Positions 61,478-64,000 of a DNA stretch of 64,000 bases are shown in pieces (position 1 is the stretch's first letter; every line of letters starts with the position of its first letter). The position numbers and the translations under genes are program-made. The notes under the pieces are model-generated. The model made no database searches. It was not told where the DNA came from and was given only the letters and a program-made list of their open reading frames with translations. The stretch is from Pseudomonadota bacterium (GTDB taxonomy: Bacteria > Pseudomonadota > Gammaproteobacteria > Steroidobacterales > Woeseiaceae): NCBI GenBank assembly GCA_022572185.1, contig JACZWL010000003.1:1-64000 (forward strand). Reading direction: 5' to 3'.

Positions 61478-62635
61478 ATGGATCGCGAACAAGCGATAAG
61501 ACTGACCCAAAACCTGTTGCGCAAGATGGTCGAGAAGGAAGGATCTGACCTCTTCCTCACGTCCGGGTTTCCGCCGGCGATCAAAGTAGACGGAACGATC
61601 CACAAAGCAACCGATTCACCCCTCACCGCTGATCAGTCGGCAATGATGGTGCGCTCCATCATGAACGACAAACAAATCAAGGAATTCGATTCGACTAAAG
61701 AATGCAATTTCGCGATCGCACCGCAGGGAATAGGCCGCTTTCGTGTCAGTGCATTCATCCAGCAGGGCATGGTTGGCGCCGTGCTCAGGGCCATTACTAC
61801 CGAGATTCCGAAATTACACGATCTCGAACTCCCTCCAATCCTCAAAGACATCGTAATGAACAAGCGTGGTCTTGTTATTGTCGTCGGCGGCACCGGTTCC
61901 GGTAAGTCAACCACCCTCGCGGCGATGATCGGGCACCGTAACGAAAACTCCAAAGGCCACATCGTTTCGATCGAAGACCCGGTCGAATTCGTGCATCCGC
62001 ATAAGGGATGTGTCATCACCCAGCGTGAGGTAGGTGTTGATACGGACAGCTGGCATGCTGCATTGAAGAACACGCTGCGGCAGGCGCCTGATGTCATACT
62101 GATCGGCGAAATTCGCGATCGGGAGACGATGCAATACGGCATCCAGTTCTCGGAAACCGGTCACCTGTGCCTGGCAACGCTTCACGCGAACAGCGCGAAC
62201 CAGGCACTGGACAGAATTATCAACTTCTTCTCGGAAGAACGACGTGCACAGCTCCTCATGGATCTCTCCCTGAATACCAAGGCATTTATTTCGCAGCGGC
62301 TCATACCCCGCGAAAGCGGCGTAGGCCGGGTTTGCGCCATGGAAATCATGCTCAATTCTCCCTTGATTGCGGATCTGATATTCAAGGGGGAGGTCGGCCA
62401 GATCAAGGAGATCATGGCAAAATCGACGCGCCTCGGTATGCAGACCTTCGACCAGGCACTGTTCATCCTTTATGAGGACGGCACGATCTCCTACGAAGAA
62501 GCGATGAGAAACGCTGACTCGAAGAACGAGCTGCGTCTCAAGATCAAACTGGATAGCAAACGCGAAACCGCTTTGAGCGACCAGGAGACGGCGAGCCTCA
62601 AGATTGTGGAAGAAGAGAGCGCCCAGCAGTTTTGA
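61478..62635 (+). CDS. pilU: PilT-dependent retraction ATPase PilU
   Basis: A 385-residue PilT/PilU family ATPase. Walker A GGTGSGKST (near residue 136), Asp box SIEDPVEFVH, Walker B LIGEIRDRET and His box TGHLCLATLHANSANQ are intact. In place of the PilT AIRNLIRE motif it has L-I-A-D-L-I-F-K-G, and a C-terminal extension rich in K/E/S, both as in PilU. It assists PilT in retraction under load. Twelve or so bases upstream, GGAGGAG-like AGGAGTTAGAGC marks the ribosome site. Confidence 0.94.
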   Translation: MDREQAIRLTQNLLRKMVEKEGSDLFLTSGFPPAIKVDGTIHKATDSPLTADQSAMMVRSIMNDKQIKEFDSTKECNFAIAPQGIGRFRVSAFIQQGMVGAVLRAITTEIPKLHDLELPPILKDIVMNKRGLVIVVGGTGSGKSTTLAAMIGHRNENSKGHIVSIEDPVEFVHPHKGCVITQREVGVDTDSWHAALKNTLRQAPDVILIGEIRDRETMQYGIQFSETGHLCLATLHANSANQALDRIINFFSEERRAQLLMDLSLNTKAFISQRLIPRESGVGRVCAMEIMLNSPLIADLIFKGEVGQIKEIMAKSTRLGMQTFDQALFILYEDGTISYEEAMRNADSKNELRLKIKLDSKRETALSDQETASLKIVEEESAQQF

Positions 62636-62666
62636 GTATTGCAAACGAATTATTGACTGATAAGCA

Positions 62667-63725
62667 ATGAACGTAAAACCGCTGTTCAAACTGATGGTCG
62701 AAAAAAAGGCTTCTGATCTTTTCTTCGCACCGTTTGCCCCCGCCAAGATCAAGATCGACGGCAAGATCATGCCGGTCAACAAGCTTGAGATGACACCAAA
62801 AATGGTGAAACAGGCGGCGATCGAGCTGATGGATGAGGACCTTCTCGAGACATTTAACCGCGAGCTCGAGGTCGACTTCGCCATATCGGAAGCCGGACTC
62901 GGACGTTTTCGCGTCAACGTATTCCATCAACGCGGTAATGTTGCAATGGTCCTGCGTTACATCACGGCAGAAATGCCAACGCTTGACGAATTGGGCATGC
63001 CTGAGCAGTTGAAAGATCTGGTCATGCTTAAACGCGGACTTGTTCTGATGGTGGGCGCCGCCGGAGCCGGCAAGTCAACGACACTGGCTGCGATGATCAA
63101 CCACCGCAACGAAAAAACTTCGTCGCATATCATTACAATCGAAGACCCGATCGAATTCCTGCATCCCAACAAGCAATCGATCGTCAATCAGCGTGAAGTC
63201 GGGCTCGACACCAAGTCATACGGGCGGGCCCTGAAGAGTGCGATGCGCGCCGCACCGGACCTCATTCAGATTGGTGAGATTCGAGATCGTGAATCGATGC
63301 AGGCCGCCATCGATATGGCCGGTACGGGGCACCTGGTCCTGGCAACCCTTCACTCGAACAACGCGCCCGAGACACTGGACCGTATTATCAATCTGTTTCC
63401 GCAAGAGCAGCATGCCCAGGTGTTCATGGATCTCGGCCACTATCTGCGCGCCATCATCTCACAACGGCTCGTTCGTTCGAGGACCGGCAAACGGGTCGCG
63501 GCAGTCGAGCTCATGTTGAACACGCCACACATCAAAGACCTGATCCTCAAAGGCGATATTTCCGAGGTCAAGGAAGCCCTCAGGGACAGCGATGAGAAGG
63601 GCATGCAAAACTTTGACGATGCGCTGCTCGACCTTTACAAGGCGGGCACGATCACGCTAGAGGAAGCGATGACAAACGCCGACTCGCGCTCCAACCTCGA
63701 AGCCAAGGTCAATTTCGGCGGCTGA
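62667..63725 (+). CDS. third PilT/PilU-family ATPase
   Basis: A 352-residue paralogue close to PilU. Walker A is the variant GAAGAGKST (near residue 131), Asp box TIEDPIEFLHP, Walker B Q-I-G-E-I-R-D-R-E-S and His box TGHLVLATLHSNNA. The segment aligned to AIRNLIRE reads H-I-K-D-L-I-L-K-G. The C-terminus (ADSRSNLEAKVNFGG) is shorter than in pilU. It starts 31 bp after pilU, so all three are probably one operon. A distinct job, such as a different pilus load or surface sensing, is inference. Confidence 0.92.
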   Translation: MNVKPLFKLMVEKKASDLFFAPFAPAKIKIDGKIMPVNKLEMTPKMVKQAAIELMDEDLLETFNRELEVDFAISEAGLGRFRVNVFHQRGNVAMVLRYITAEMPTLDELGMPEQLKDLVMLKRGLVLMVGAAGAGKSTTLAAMINHRNEKTSSHIITIEDPIEFLHPNKQSIVNQREVGLDTKSYGRALKSAMRAAPDLIQIGEIRDRESMQAAIDMAGTGHLVLATLHSNNAPETLDRIINLFPQEQHAQVFMDLGHYLRAIISQRLVRSRTGKRVAAVELMLNTPHIKDLILKGDISEVKEALRDSDEKGMQNFDDALLDLYKAGTITLEEAMTNADSRSNLEAKVNFGG

Positions 63726-63764
63726 ATCACCGTAGGGATCCCGACACCCCCATACAATCGTCAT

Positions 63765-64000
63765 TCAGTCGGTGCCCGGCACCTTACAAGGAAACACGGT
63801 CGCGGCGTCGAATACCGGGCCGTCGACGCAGACGCGTTGCATCGCGGGACCTTCGGGGGTCTGAACGAGAACGGTGCAACCGGCGCAACCGCCGACGGCG
63901 CAGGCCATGAATTCCTCGAGCGATACCTGGCAGGGAATGTTGTATTTGCGGGCAAGTCCGGCGACGGCTTTCAGCATGGCTGTCGGGCCGCAGGCGAAGA
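63765..64000 (-). CDS. pyrK: dihydroorotate dehydrogenase electron transfer subunit PyrK, partial
   Basis: The C-terminal 77 residues of an iron-sulfur/flavin reductase subunit; the N-terminal part lies beyond the window. F-A-C-G-P-T-A-M-L-K-A-V is the NAD-domain end, and the 2Fe-2S ligands are in M-A-C-A-V-G-G-C-A-G-C plus Q-R-V-C-V-D-G-P-V-F. This is the subunit that links class 1B dihydroorotate dehydrogenase to NAD. It is convergent with the third pil ATPase gene, 39 bp apart. Confidence 0.9.
   Translation of the reverse strand, partial: FACGPTAMLKAVAGLARKYNIPCQVSLEEFMACAVGGCAGCTVLVQTPEGPAMQRVCVDGPVFDAATVFPCKVPGTD

Noticed and set aside
1-64000. tRNA, rRNA, CRISPR array, transposase or integrase
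   Set aside because: Intergenic gaps were read for T-loop sequences, regularly spaced repeats and mobile-element proteins; none was recognised. A tRNA or ncRNA scan would be needed to exclude atypical RNAs.

Overview
The window is about 64 kb of GC-moderate, gene-dense chromosome, almost certainly from a gammaproteobacterium. Pointers are the NADPH sulfite reductase pair CysJ/CysI with an iron-sulfur-free CysH and a CysB regulator, GlnE, KdkA, LpxL-type acyltransferases, MltD, PpnN, HtpG, and the pilT/pilU - yggS - proC - yggT block. I see no rRNA, tRNA, CRISPR array, transposase or phage gene, so it reads as core chromosome with a few accessory pockets. Genus-level assignment is not possible from the sequence alone.

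Layout. 0-1.3 kb: the tail of a molybdenum hydroxylase operon (Tat-exported large subunit, cut by the window edge, plus its 2Fe-2S subunit). 1.5-13.3 kb: mostly single genes (YihG-type acyltransferase, DUF1272, GIY-YIG, MBL hydrolase, DUF819 carrier, NERD protein, ABC ATPase, diiron-type hydrolase, CPA2 antiporter, dienelactone hydrolase lipoprotein, PGPGW protein). 13.4-15.8 kb: a compact regulatory module in which a PAS-PAS-AAA-Fis sigma-54 activator is divergent from a small exported protein that has a -24/-12 promoter and an upstream dyad array. 15.8-18 kb: DacB and a YgiM-like SH3 protein. 18-26.3 kb: a sulfur assimilation locus (cysJIH, cysB, cysG, cysK). 26.5-32.6 kb: a GGDEF-EAL protein, glnE and a cytochrome c. 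32.6-34.4 kb: a DUF418 gene remnant, two overlapping lipoproteins and a CHCC zinc-finger protein. 34.7-38.7 kb: Kdo kinase, two tandem lipid A acyltransferase paralogues and a secreted AstE-like hydrolase. 38.8-44.4 kb: MltD, an L,D-transpeptidase, PpnN and several small unknown genes. 44.7-46.6 kb: htpG. 46.6-50.4 kb: a three-gene operon with 4-bp overlaps (plant-type P5C dehydrogenase, ABC ATPase, fused binding protein/permease). 50.5-51.6 kb: MsrB and an FKBP lipoprotein. 51.7-53.2 kb: a MerT-like / MerP-like / outer-membrane-barrel operon behind a MerR-type promoter with a 19-bp spacer. 53.3-57.5 kb: OmpA-like and coiled-coil/H3TH proteins, ornithine aminotransferase and an alpha/beta hydrolase. 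57.5-63.7 kb: DUF4426, yggT, proC, yggS and, divergently, three PilT/PilU-family ATPases. The window closes inside pyrK.

How genes work together. The cys genes cover PAPS reduction, sulfite reduction, siroheme synthesis and cysteine synthesis under CysB. RocD, the P5C dehydrogenase and ProC all meet at pyrroline-5-carboxylate within 11 kb, and the dehydrogenase is translationally coupled to an osmolyte-type ABC transporter. DacB, MltD and the L,D-transpeptidase act on peptidoglycan; KdkA and two LpxL-like enzymes act on lipopolysaccharide.

The most promising less-described items are the sigma-54 activator / exported-peptide module (13.56-15.83 kb), the mercury-transport-like operon that has an outer membrane component but no mercuric reductase or MerR nearby (51.7-53.2 kb), the P5CDH-ABC operon (46.6-50.4 kb), and two large structured intergenic palindromes (44.42-44.49 kb, and 59.46-59.57 kb just before proC). 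Start codons were moved from the longest open frame wherever a ribosome site, signal peptide or homologue start argued for it; each entry says so.
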